A DNA stretch of 64,000 nucleotides from Agrostemma githago (Eukaryota; Streptophyta; Magnoliopsida; Caryophyllales; Caryophyllaceae). Positions 36,948-48,511 of this stretch are shown piece by piece. Where the stretch lies: positions 67,411,666 to 67,475,665 of the forward strand of contig OY288251.1 in the NCBI GenBank assembly GCA_958450325.1, written 5' to 3'. A program made the translations under genes and the position numbers. The notes below the pieces were generated by a model, which saw nothing but the letters and a program-made list of their open reading frames with translations, did no database searches and was not told the origin of the DNA. The number at the start of each line of letters is the position of its first letter. Positions within the stretch are counted from its first letter, which is position 1.

Positions 36948-38740
36948 TTATATCAATAGAATATGGAAGGTGAAGGGAAAAATAGGAGAGAGAAATATTA
37001 TACTCCATATTAATTAAATGAGAGAAAGTGGGGTAAAAAAAGTAGGAGAGAGGAATATTATATTAATTAATGAGTAGTGAAAAACTTTTCTTAAATAAAA
37101 AGAGGGAAGAAAATCAAACTTAACCCAATAAAAAAAGGGAAGAAAATAGACAATTGGAGCACCTATAACTTAGATTTAAATACGCACCCAGAGTTCCATG
37201 CTCTATCGTATGCTATGCCCCTTCCTGCACCCTAATATCTACTCTACCTTTCACTCTTTCAAATTAGCTAACCACTCCTTTTGTTTGCTCACACTCCATC
37301 AAAACACCATTATCGTCTATTCGCATAAAGGCGGCGCAAGGTGCCTCAATCTAACTTAATCGAATTGAATGAGTGTAATTAACTTAATTTAATTGAACTA
37401 AATTTAAAATGAAATAAATTGAATGAAATTGAATTAATTAACGGCTAAAGTTTTGTTTAACTGTTGAAAATAGGGACTTAGTTTTTTTTCCAAAGTAGTT
37501 TTTTCATATCTCACGTTGGTGAGGAAGTGATATGTATTGATGTTTATATACTCCATTTCTATTATCCTTATCACTAATAGTAGTGGATCAAGGTAACCTT
37601 TCATAAACTAACATGACCCCAAGTGGTTAGTGCTGCGATTGACTTAGAGATTTTGAGCAGAGTTCGGACTTTGATTCATTATCCGGTTTTGCCTCGAGAT
37701 GCTAGATGGTTACAAACATTGTTGTAGCTGAGTAGTGTTCTCTTTGTAATTTTGTTGATATAATATACTCCGTAGTCCGTACCTACATTATACTCCCTCC
37801 CATTCTTTGGAATCCTACCATTTTATTAAAATATACCTCACATATATTCACTAAATGGTAGGAATCCAATGAATGGGTCCGCACCAAAAAAAATCTTTCA
37901 TAAACTTTTCACTATTAAATTGCTAGGACATATGAGAATCGAGGAGGCAAATTGTTTCAAAGACAAACCTATTTCTTACAAATTATAAGAGCTGAGGTAA
38001 ACGTATATGAACGGAGTTGAAGTTAAACAAGCGGAAAAAAAGAGAGGCACTTCCCCCAACATCAATGCCTGACACTATCCCCATTCAGTGCACATGTATC
38101 TTCCCCGCCCCTCATTTTAGCACAAATTCTTATTTGTAACGGAGATATCTGTTACAAATGTATGACGGGTCAGCTATCAAATAGGGGATAAGACAAAAAT
38201 AAAATTGGTGAGACGAAGATAAATAATTGTCTTTATATCTTCAACTTGACCCATTTTGAACCTACGACGGATATATCCGTCGCAAGAGAGACCAAATGTC
38301 ATTTTGGTCACTTTGTTTTTGGCATGCCCCCTTTTCCTGTACCAGTAATTCCGAAATTCTGAATAAATCAGCGGCTCACACTACTGCAACGAACTACAGT
38401 ATATCTTCTTATATATAATGCCCTTTATTTTTCATGTTATTGCGCCGCATTCATGGTATGATCAGTCAATTTCGAATTACTCTATTTAGGTATTTAAACT
38501 CTACTTGTAATAGTTGCGACAGTTAGACATCAAGAACGTATAGTATATAGTACGAGTATAAGATGATATATTATGCTGTGGTACTGGTGACCGCATAAAC
38601 AGTACAATCAAGTTACGCGAAGAAGATGAAGATGAATCACTGTGAATCTTCTGCTTTTGCTGTTCCTACAAATATTGCTCCACACAATCAAAGGTAAAAC
38701 TTTATACTCGTACAACAAGTTTCCCTTGTATATATATATA
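36948..38740. other. Transposon-fragment-rich intergenic region
   Basis: No gene supported. A partial Stowaway left end with a hairpin (CTCCCTCCCATTC...GAATGGG) lies at about 37793-37878. A possible SINE head with A-box-like CCCCAAGTGGTTAGTG and B-box-like GAGTTCGGACTTTGATTC lies at 37617-37678, without visible target duplications. The rest is unassigned. Confidence 0.4.
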
Positions 38741-39604
38741 GAAATTGCATTCGGTGAGTTGGTCTTCTTTAAATGAGTCCGTCCCGCAAATCACAGCCAC
38801 ACGATCAAATCACATGAATGACTGAGATTCAATCTCAGCGTCATCTTCATCGTATATAATCTTATTGTTACAGTAACAGAACACTATTACAGTAACACAA
38901 ATATCTTACTGTGACACTGTCACAGTAATAAGGAATTACAATAATAATGTCAGAGTAATATTGTTACAGTAACAGAACACTATTACAGTAACACAAATAT
39001 CTTACTGTAACACTGTCACAGTAATAAAGGAATTACAATAATAATGTCACAGTAATAATGTCACAGTAATATGAAATTAAAGAGTTATAAATATCTTACT
39101 GTGACACTGTCACAGTAATAATGTCAAATTCATTTATCAATTGACACTACAAAGTAGTAACATCAACATGAGATTAACAGTAGCACTGTTCATTTATCAT
39201 TGTTACTCTAACACTGTTACAATAATATTTTTACCGTAATACTATTACATTAAAATTGTTACCGTAACACAGTTACAGGTTATAGTAATATTGTTACTGT
39301 AACACTTCAACACTGTTACAATTTATGGTAAGTTATAATAATATTGTTACTGTAACACTTCAACATTGTTACAGTTTACCGTAATTTACAATAAGTTATA
39401 ATAATATTGTTACTGTAACACTTCAACACTGTTACAGTTTTATCCTTAAAATATTGTTTTTTTGTGTGATTATTTTTGGGTTCATACTTTTGTGAGTAAA
39501 TTAGTTGGGGACGTGGTTGAATGACAGCCCTTGGATCTCTTAGATCCAATGGTCTAAGATCGCGGGACAGACTCATTTAAGATGAGAGACTCACCGGATC
39601 CCCA

Positions 39605-39607
<3 letters not shown>
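38741..39607. mobile_element. Inverted-repeat element with an internal GTTACAGTAAC palindrome array, inserted in (TA)n
   Basis: Arms of about 40-90 bp are inverted: TCGGTGAGTTGGTC...TTTAAATGAGTCCGTCCCGC on the left, and GCGGGACAGACTCATTTAA...GAGACTCACCGGA on the right. Both arms abut runs of TATATA (38729-38740 and 39608-39634). Between them, 38864-39441 is packed with ACTGTTACAGT/GTTACAGTAACA palindromes, including a direct repeat of about 96 bp (38864-38952 and 38960-39050). Insertion into TA microsatellites is known for some MITE families; this element is not one I recognise. Confidence 0.65.
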
Positions 39608-39638
<31 letters not shown>

Positions 39639-40006
39639 AATTTATAATGAATAAAATATAATCAGATACGCGTGTGCTATTCACTAAACATCGTGCTTTT
39701 TGTCTTTATCTATTCTATTTATCCTTTATGACGGATAATAACCGTCACATACAAGAATTTGTGAAATTTATATGCATGGTTTCACTTCTTATAAAGAAAA
39801 AAGTGATACTTAGATAAGTCTTAAATCGGATGAGAGGAACTAATTTTTATGAATATAAAATAAAAATACTCACTTCGTCTTGGATTGTAAAATTATTAAA
39901 TACTCGTTGTTATTTATTTTCATTTTCGATAAAGTAGTATTGATTGTATATCTTTTTCTTGAATACGATTGCATGACTTTTTGGTAATGCTTGAAACAGT
40001 GCAGAA
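39608..40006. other. Upstream flank of the PIF-like gene
   Basis: A TA microsatellite (39608-39634) and A/T-rich sequence. No exon resembling the usual PIF first coding exon was found here. A plausible acceptor (CAGTGCAG) ends at 40004. Confidence 0.5.
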
Positions 40007-43000
40007 ATGATGGAGCAATTTTGGAAGAGCATACTCCCCGTAGACCAAAACTCATGCACCAAGCCACCCTCCTCAAAATCTATAGACACAGCGCCGCCAA
40101 CGGTTAACAACAACCACCTACACACGGTGGATGACGAGATGGCGGCATGGTTGCACTCCCCGTCTGATGAATTTTTCGCTGAACCCCCCCACCCCCACCA
40201 CCCTGCCTCGGCGGCGCTGCCACCGCCCGCCGGTGGAAGGCCGGCAGAGGATCGCGCCACGAGAAGCTACGGTTTCCCGATGTTTTCAAGGATGGTGGAG
40301 CCGCTAGAGAGGTGGAGGTCGGGGTTTACGGTGGTTGATTCCAACGACACACCCATTTCGAACACGACGGGGCCCAATGACGTGGCTCTGGCAGCGGATG
40401 TGACGACGTCGACCACTGCGGCGGTGGCTCCGGCGGGCGAGGAGAGGGTTGAGGTGGGTGATGAGGGGACTTCGCCACCGTCTAGTGGTGCAGCTACCAC
40501 AACCACCACCGGAACGGGGACTACGACGGGTGAAGCAGCGAGTGTAAGCAGGAAGAAAAGGGAGGTGGTTTGCGGGAAGAGAAAAGTTGAAGAGCTTGAT
40601 GAGTGTGTGCCCACTGCCACCGCCACGGCAGCAACTCTGCCTCGACGTGAGGTTAGTGTTTACTCTCTTCTGCGTCGCGTCTCATAGAGTAATTGCAATT
40701 AAGGGTCATCTTGATAATTGCTACCTCTAATCAAATCTAAACTATCCTTTTACTTTATGGACAAGTTAATATTGGTTGTTTAATATTAAAGTAACGACTA
40801 AAATGAAAATGAGAAGGTTGAACTTGAACTTCAAAAAAGGATTAAGACGAGGTTCGACTTGAACGGAGAGAGTGAAAGAGTAGATGGTTACTCAGTATAG
40901 TCGTATGAAGTATTTTCCTCGATTCTTATGATCCACAACGTTTATTTTTCGCACAAATAATTACTCATAGGTTGCAAGTGTAGATGGTGTGTCTCACCAA
41001 TAAAGTAAAAGACTCGACATAAACAAAAAAAAATACCTAATATAAAAATGTAGCAATTCAATTGAATATATTTTAAAAAAAATGTAGCAATTCGTAAGAA
41101 TCGGAGTAAACGGTATTACTTAGGTAAAACAAAGAAACTAAGGATTTTTAGGTATGAATTGTAAGGGATGAGCATTGACCAGCCAACCAAATTTTAGCAG
41201 TACCACAATGATAGTCATCTTGTAAATGATGATTGCAGTCTTGTAGATACTTGACATATACATATACATATACTCTATCCGATTGACCATGTGTTGTAAT
41301 CTGGAGCAGCGAGCCCAAAAAGTGTATACAGCGAGTACAATTGTGTTGTCAAGTGAACGGTACCTGGTGGTCATGCCGGCAATGCTGCATTTTTTATAGG
41401 TAGTGTGGATAACAATAATATAGCGAGTACAATTCATATTTGATGCGTCTCGTACATGGGTTTATTCTCCAATTAATTAAAGTTGATTTTATTTATGGAA
41501 TACTGTCCAAGTTAGGATTATTCCTGATAAATAACCCTATTAGAAAATAGACTAATTGAATAAAGAAATACTATGTAAAGTAATTGAGAAGATGTTGTGA
41601 AATTTCTCTTTTGTCACTTTATTTATTCCAAATGAATTGTTCATTTCTATTTTGGATAAGTAGGGTATATTTTCCGTAACGTACACTCTCTTCGATCCTC
41701 CCACAATAGAAAGAAGATCGTAAAAGTTGGATGCAGGGGCGTCTAATTTAAAAACTGCAGGAAGTTCTAAGTTCTAACCTGACTGCATTCTCAGAGTTTT
41801 GAATTAAAAGCCTCCAGTTAATAAACAACCTGTTACTAACTGTATCTGATGCTACGACATCACGTCAAGTCCAATACTTGTGAGGAGTCAGCAGGGTACA
41901 TCCTTTTTTTTATATACTGCTAATTATTACTGAGCTTACTAGTGCATTTCTACTTACTGGATCAAGGATTTAGATTCTGATGACGAGAAGAAACATTCCC
42001 GTGGTTCAGGTAGTACTGCTAACAAGAGAACTTGATCTGCAGATGTTCACAATCAGTCTGAAAGGGTATGTCATATGTAGTCTCTATCATACTCTTTCCT
42101 CAAATTGTTTCTGCTCCAACTCAACCTGTTTAAATAATCTACTTCAACTGATCGATCCAATTTCAGAGACGTAGAGATCGTATAAATGAGAGGATGAAGG
42201 CATTGCAGGAACTCATCCCTCGCTGTAACAAGGTATGCATTGCATATCCAAACACTTTTGACACATACATATATAGTTGCTCATCGGTTGTCCTTCAATA
42301 CAGTCGGATAAAGCGTCCATGCTGGATGAGGCAATCGAGTACATGAAGCAATTGCAAACGCAAATACAGGCATGTGTAATGATATGGCCGACCGACCTCA
42401 AGTATTTTCCAACTAGTGATGATGGCTGTGGTTTATTTACAGATAATGTCGATGGGATATGCAATGTTGTATCCCGCGATGCAACAGCAGTACATGCCAC
42501 AAATGCCAGTGATGGGAACGGGAGTGGATATGGGGACGTTCCGTCCAGTAATGCCGTACCCACCAGCTGTACCTGCTCCTCCTGCAATCCCGAGTCCTGG
42601 TGCAAACGTGGTGCTTCCCGTTGCACCCACATTCCCCATTCCACCTTTTCCCATGCCTTGTGTTCAACCAAGCACTCATCAGGCAGATTCCACCGGTAAC
42701 CAGTACGCCTTTCAGATACCCGCAACGACTCAAATTACAAACATGGCGGATCCATATCAACAGTATCTTGCTTACCAACAGTTGCAGATGCAGGCGGCTG
42801 TACAGGTGATGATTGCTTACTCTTCTCTGTCTTCTCTCATCGAATATCTGGTACATACAGGTCAGCTTGGGAATGTAATCATGCACTTAGGACTTAGGTA
42901 GGATAAGCTTCGATGTGTTATTTTGGGTCAATGATTAGAGTGAAATAAGTTGAGTCATTTAGGGCCGCTTTTCTATTTTTACAAGTATTTTTGTTTATGG

Positions 43001-43128
43001 GTTTTTGTTGTCGACAGAGCTCAACGATTAACCAGCCTGTTTTAAGTAAGCCAGGCCAACAGAAAAGTGAAGGGGACAACAACGAAGATGCACGTTCAAT
43101 GAAGGAAGCTCTACCGTCTAGTGAGTAG
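40007..43128 (+). pseudogene. PIF-type bHLH transcription factor gene with in-frame stop (probable pseudogene)
   Basis: Exon model: 40007-40651, 41967-42065, 42167-42232, 42304-42369, 42443-42805, 43018-43128 (1,350 nt, in phase). It matches phytochrome-interacting factors: the N-terminal DDEMAAWLH motif, a basic helix-loop-helix across exons 2-4 (VHNQSERRRRDRINERMKAL, LIPRCNKSDKASMLDEAIEY), then IMSMG and a Pro/Met-rich tail. PIFs bind G-boxes and are removed by phytochrome in light. Damage: TGA at 42033-42035 lies in frame just before the basic region, where relatives have Arg (CGA to TGA at a CpG is the likely change). The active-phytochrome-B-binding segment reads EQFWKSILPVDQ instead of an ELLW..GQ type. 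The usual first exon was not found. The intron after 42369 would use a GC donor. Otherwise all exons are open and well conserved, so loss may be recent, or the gene may still give a product (see findings). Confidence 0.68.
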
Positions 43129-44306
43129 TGACAGAGTTATCAAAGGTTTAGGAACAAGAAAGAGACACAAAAAATAGGAATACTAGACATAGTTGTGTAG
43201 TGTAGTACGTGAGTAGCAGGCCAGAATTCTGTACTGTATTTGTTTTGTTGACAACTTCTTTCTTTGATAGTACTCCCTATAACACCAAATATGTTAAACC
43301 AAGTACATGTCTCAGTCACTGAGGCTGTGAAGGTTATCACGACTTCATCCACTTAAAGACATAATATAAACCACCCTTAGAGATATAATATAAACCACCC
43401 TCGTATACACCAACCTGTGTGTGAAAATAAAACCAGCGTATTCAAATAGAACAACTATTTTTGATAACGGACATAAGTAAAACATGCTCATATGTCTACG
43501 GTGACCGCTATTTTACCAATTGTTCAAAATATCCATTACAAAAACAACTCCGTCAACCAGTTACTGTACGATAACCATTTCAATATAAGGGTGAAAAATA
43601 AGAGGTAGAAATGTGTGGCTTAAAAGAGAAAATGATGAAAGAAAAATGTAAGGGTAATTTTACCACATATTGATGGCCCAAAATAGAAAGAGTGTTTCAA
43701 CCCAATAAAGAAATAGGGAAGATAAATAAAAATCGGAGGGAGTATCATATATAGATCTCCAATCGTTCTGGTTATTCGGGCTTGAATTAGATGAAAGCGG
43801 ATTGGATTAGGAAGGGGTTACTATTTCAGGCCTTGATTAGGTTCGGTTTGGTGTTAGCCAGGATAGGTTTGCCGGCTTCACATTTACTCGTCTTGGGTTC
43901 TTGTATACCCTGGCCACACGTACCTTGCATCCAATTGAACATACACAAAATAGCACAACTCTCTCTCTACAGAAATCTGTATCTAACCAGTTGGGTTTTA
44001 ATTGGTGTATACATCACAACATCATCATCCAAGGATGAGATGAAAAGCTTACATAATAAAAGGAGGAAAAAAGATCAGAAATTACAGAATTATCAGTGCA
44101 TCGAAATATTTTCATAGTGCTAATCTAATCATGTCGAATATGGCCGGTCATCGGATCGCTCCCTTCTTATAGCACATATATTAGCACCAAAATAAACTCA
44201 AACCAACATCCTCACCAAAGGGCTGAATGAGTTGCCATATATATATGTCGGTTTATTCTTGTTCCCAGTCATAATATTTATTAAGGTTAAGTCGAAGAAG
44301 AATGTA
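43129..44306. other. Intergenic between convergent PIF-like gene and ABI3
   Basis: The genes converge here, so this holds two 3' UTRs. A solitary Stowaway-type end (CGGAGGGAGTA) at about 43734-43744 has no obvious partner. No other features seen. Confidence 0.5.
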
Positions 44307-47300
44307 TCATTGCATCATATTTAGAGAAGACGGTGTGGGAGATCCTTGTGTTTTCTGGGTCTTGCAAGGCTTGTTAGTCTTACTGCTTGTATCCGATTTT
44401 GTACTTTGTTGCGGTGGTGGACGTACTTTCACTCCTCTAATCATCTGAGAGAGAGAGGGATTATAGCACAAAACGATGTCAATACAGGAATAATCAGAGT
44501 CAAGTTCCAACATCATACGGATCTCATAGGCACGCACGTTAAACAAAAACACTCCGTATGATTAACTAACATACACATACACTCATGACATCCGTTTTAT
44601 TCAAACAAGCCATTTCGGCTACTCATCCACCCGGCCACCGACCTTTTAACCCCTTCGGCTTTACATTCCCCTTATTCAAACACACAGTGATCATTCATCT
44701 TATATCCCATCGACAAACAAATAAACCCAAGAAACCCTGGCCCTTAGTAACCCTAATTTAAGAGTGAATGAAAAATGGACGAGGTTCTCTCACGTCTACG
44801 AATGTAAAGATGAAGAATAGTAAGAAAAAGGAAGAAGCACACAATAAAACACAGTACAAGGGAGGAACATAAGAAGATAAAAAAAGATTTAACTGAAAAA
44901 ACAACATAAAGGAGAAGAAGAAACGCGAACAAGTTAAATTGTTAAAAAGAGGAAAAAAATTCAAACAAGCCAGAATAATCGCAATTCATACGTCTCAAGA
45001 GACAATTTGGCGAACAAGTTTGAAGAAGTGTTTATTTAGAGACATTTTTTAAAAATGGAGTAAGTTTGAAGAAGCGGCACACCGCACACCAGCACCCCTA
45101 TAACTTATCATAAGGGAGTATGTTAGACGTGCCCCATCCTTTATCTACTCGGCCCTTCCAAGCAAGCATACAAACCCTTATCTATGTGCGTGTGCCATCC
45201 CAAACCATGCACCGTGGTCATCGGACAATACCATACATATATACTCTCACTTTCTAATGACACCTAACGGCCTAGCCTAACCTAGCAAACCAGACCACCA
45301 TCACCTTTGCCTTCAACTCCACGTACCACCAACCCCAACGTAGCTAAAATACATACCCACTCGAGATAGCTAGCAACGGGTGAGGGTGAAAGAAATTGTT
45401 GTGGTCATGTTTGCAAGTTTATTTATGAAAGGACTGTATTGGCCACTAAAGTCCAACTGTCTCGTGAAAGAATTTGCTCACAACCTAATCCCAAAGATGT
45501 TTGGATCCTCGCTCCACCTTTTCCCATCCCTCCGTATTTAATCTCAATAGTCCAAATTTTTACTATCCACAAAAGTAATTAAATTAATGAGCTGGTGATG
45601 GAAAAAGTAGGAAGAACTAGATAGAGGAAAAGAATGAAGAGGATCCCAATTGACCTCAAATCCATTATCCACCAACAATTTTGAAGTAAATTATCAAGTG
45701 GCCACACAAAAGATGCACAAGTTGGAAGGAAATACGAGTACTAGGATAAAGTCAGACCAACATGTACAAAAACGTACTCATACCTAGTAGACATGATAGA
45801 AAGTAGTACTCCGTACATATATAGTACAAGTTGAAGATAATGATAGAGGGAATAGAAGACGTACATATTTGCCACATTTTACATCTGAGTAGATTACTAT
45901 GAAATCCCCCTCTTGTAGACCGTTGGATCTTACAAAATCTCCTGAAATCAACAATAGTACAAATTCATTCATTCATTCCCACTTATACAGTTATACATAG
46001 CCACATATTCTTGTTTAGGACGGACATATATACTCCGTATGTCGTAACCTAATAATATGAATACTTAATAACACAAGAGAAGAATTCATATATACGTCTC
46101 AAGGGAGACGGAATGATGCATGGGCAATATATACGAAGTTGAAGAACCATACATACCTGTATTCTCTAGTAGGTACATCCTGCTTTTGTTATTAGGCCAA
46201 AATCTGGAGCTCCAAAAACAAATCCAAATATTTCTCAGTGAGTTTTATCAGATATCACCCTATTCATGTCTAAATCACCCACATTTAATCAAACATTTTG
46301 ATAATTGATACCTGTAGCGCATATTCCAAACACGAGATGTTCCAATATCTTCCATGGCAATGGGAATCCCGTCCCTTGCCTCTAGCTCCGGTAGATGCAT
46401 CTCCGCTTCTTTCTGATGTCAGAAACCCCGGAAAATAATATAAATACAATTATTTACATTTTACTCGTAATAAGAAAAAAATCACAAAGTAGGAATTGAA
46501 TTGAATAGAATGACCTACGTACCTTGGGCAAGACAATCCTCCCAAGATTACCAACATCACTTTGTTTCAATACTTTTTGCAATAGGAATCTTAGATTTTT
46601 CTCCGTCTTCCATCCCTATATCATGTTCCAAAAAACCGTCATTAATCCAATTGCCACTACTTCATTAATCCAAAAACGTTCATCCCTCATAATGACAAAT
46701 TACACTAAAACGTTATAGGGAAATAGCAACCAGCCCTAGAAAAACTCAACGTTTTCCCACCCAATTCAAATTTCAAACCCCCAAAAAAGAAAAGCAAATC
46801 ACACCAATCAGAATTACAGCAGCAAAAGAGACCAATAGAAGCAAAGCAATCACACCTGTTTTTTCTCCACTCCACCCCCTTGCCTTGGGAACCCACTAAG
46901 CCCGACCCGGTCCTGCTGGGCTGCAACGGGCCCACCCATGTGACCCGACTGGATCACCTGAGAAGGAGGCGGGACCGGAGGCAATTGATGATGCGGCCAA
47001 TAAACCCAATTTGCATGGCTGCTAGGATGTGGTGCACCAACCCCCCCAGTAATACAATTCCCATGCCCTACTCCGCCTCCGCCCATCTCCACCGTCTGAT
47101 TACCATTATTCCCCTGATGATTATGATTAGTATGCTGGTGGCTCCTATGATGTTGATGTGTAAACAACCTCCTTTGCCTCGCCATCCTCTTTTTCCTGGC
47201 CTCCTTCGTCGCGGACGACCCCATCCTAACCAACCCCTCCCCCATCCCCGGCCCCCCGGGGTGGTAGTACAACCCACCACCCTCACCCGGGTACGGGGTC

Positions 47301-48511
47301 GGGTAGGCACCAAATCCCGGGTCCGGAAACCCTCCATATTGGCCCATCCCGTAGTGCATTGGTGGAGCCGGTTGGGGGGCCCATGATGAGTGATACTCCT
47401 GACCCGGGTATCCGTTTCCGTAGGGATCTCCACCCATGTGGGGCAAGATGAAGCCGGGGGAGGACGCGATGGGGAGCATGGGTCCGACGTCGGGTGTGGA
47501 CCACGTTTGCGGGTTCATGCAGTGAAGGTCGGAAATAGGGTTAGTAGTAGGGTTATTGTGAAGATGGTGGTTTTGAACCCACTGAAGAATCAACTTAAGC
47601 AACTGTTTCATCCCTTCTTTCCCACCACCCAGACGCTTGGCCGCGCTCTCAATGGTTGACTTCTTTATCTTAATGTTCCGTAAGTCCTCCGCCGACACCG
47701 TCTCCTTGTTTGACTTCAACCACTCGAAGAACACCCTCGCCAGGTCATCTTCCGCCGTGGCCAACCCCTCCTGTTGGACCCCACCGCCGCTGCTGCTTTG
47801 ACCAAGGTCAACGCATGGTGAAGTAGTATTATTATTATCATGCAAGATGAACTGTTTGAACAAGTGCTCCTCCGGCTGCTGCTGCTGCTGGTGCGGCTGG
47901 GACTGGGTCTCGAACAACGGGGTGGGGTCCCAGCAGATATCAGTGGACTCAAGGAGATCCATGCAACCCAGATTCTCCATCATATCCATGCAATCATCCA
48001 CATCCACATCCACGTCATCCAAAACCAGACTCCCGCCTTGGTGGTGGTGTTGTGAGCCAGAATTGGGGTCGTGGTCGGCGTCGGAGTTGAGCACCGCCCA
48101 TGAGGCGGTTCCGGAGGAGGCGGTGGAGGCGGAGGAGGACGAGGTGGCTGTTGAGTTCACAAACCGCTTGGACGCCACCCGGTTGGAGGAGGAGGAGGAG
48201 GATTTGCAAGGGAAGTCCGGTAGAGCCGGGAACTCGGCGTAGAAAAGTGAAGATGGATCACTCACATCCAAATCAACAAACTCGTTCTTCATATTATTAT
48301 TCTTGTTATCAGTATTATCATTATTATGACTATTATTATGATTATTTATAGTATTATGAAAAGTGTTATTTTGATGATGTTGAGAAGCGGTTTCAAACCA
48401 GATCTCCTCATCTTCTTTGCCAACAACAACAACAACATCTTGATGATTACTAGAAAACACATCAAAGCCATTTAGATCTTCAGCATGCATGCTCAAATCC
48501 TTCATTTCCAT
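44307..48511 (-). CDS. ABI3: B3-domain transcription factor ABI3 (ABSCISIC ACID INSENSITIVE 3)
   Basis: Six minus-strand exons: 46856-48511, 46523-46615, 46312-46412, 46157-46203, 45865-45941, 44307-44444; 2,112 nt, 703 aa (Arabidopsis ABI3 is 720). Order of domains is classic: acidic N-terminus with LFYAEFPALPDFPC, the B1 region at about 257-313 (FFEWLKSNKETVSAEDLRNI, RLGGGKEGMKQLLKLILQWV), basic B2 at about 436-448 (KEARKKRMARQRR), and the B3 DNA-binding domain from residue 553 (EKNLRFLLQKVLKQSDVGNL, then SRMYLLENTG, GLQEGDFIVIYSDVKCGKY). ABI3 binds RY motifs and works with ABI5-type bZIPs to drive seed maturation and dormancy under ABA. Low-complexity Asn/His and Ser runs are usual in this family. 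The first in-frame ATG (48511) was chosen; a Met two codons later is also possible. Intron 5 is long (1.42 kb). No defects seen. Confidence 0.96.

Noticed and set aside
38864..39441. CRISPR-like array
   Set aside because: Repeats are overlapping palindromes without regular unique spacers, in a plant nuclear genome.
42213..42886. Long minus-strand and alternate plus-strand frames over the PIF-like gene
   Set aside because: Shadows of the GC-rich bHLH exons; only one frame has family similarity.
46880..48351. Multiple frames opposite or overlapping ABI3 exon 1
   Set aside because: Exon 1 is low-complexity, so all frames open by chance; the ABI3 frame alone has B1 and B2 domains.
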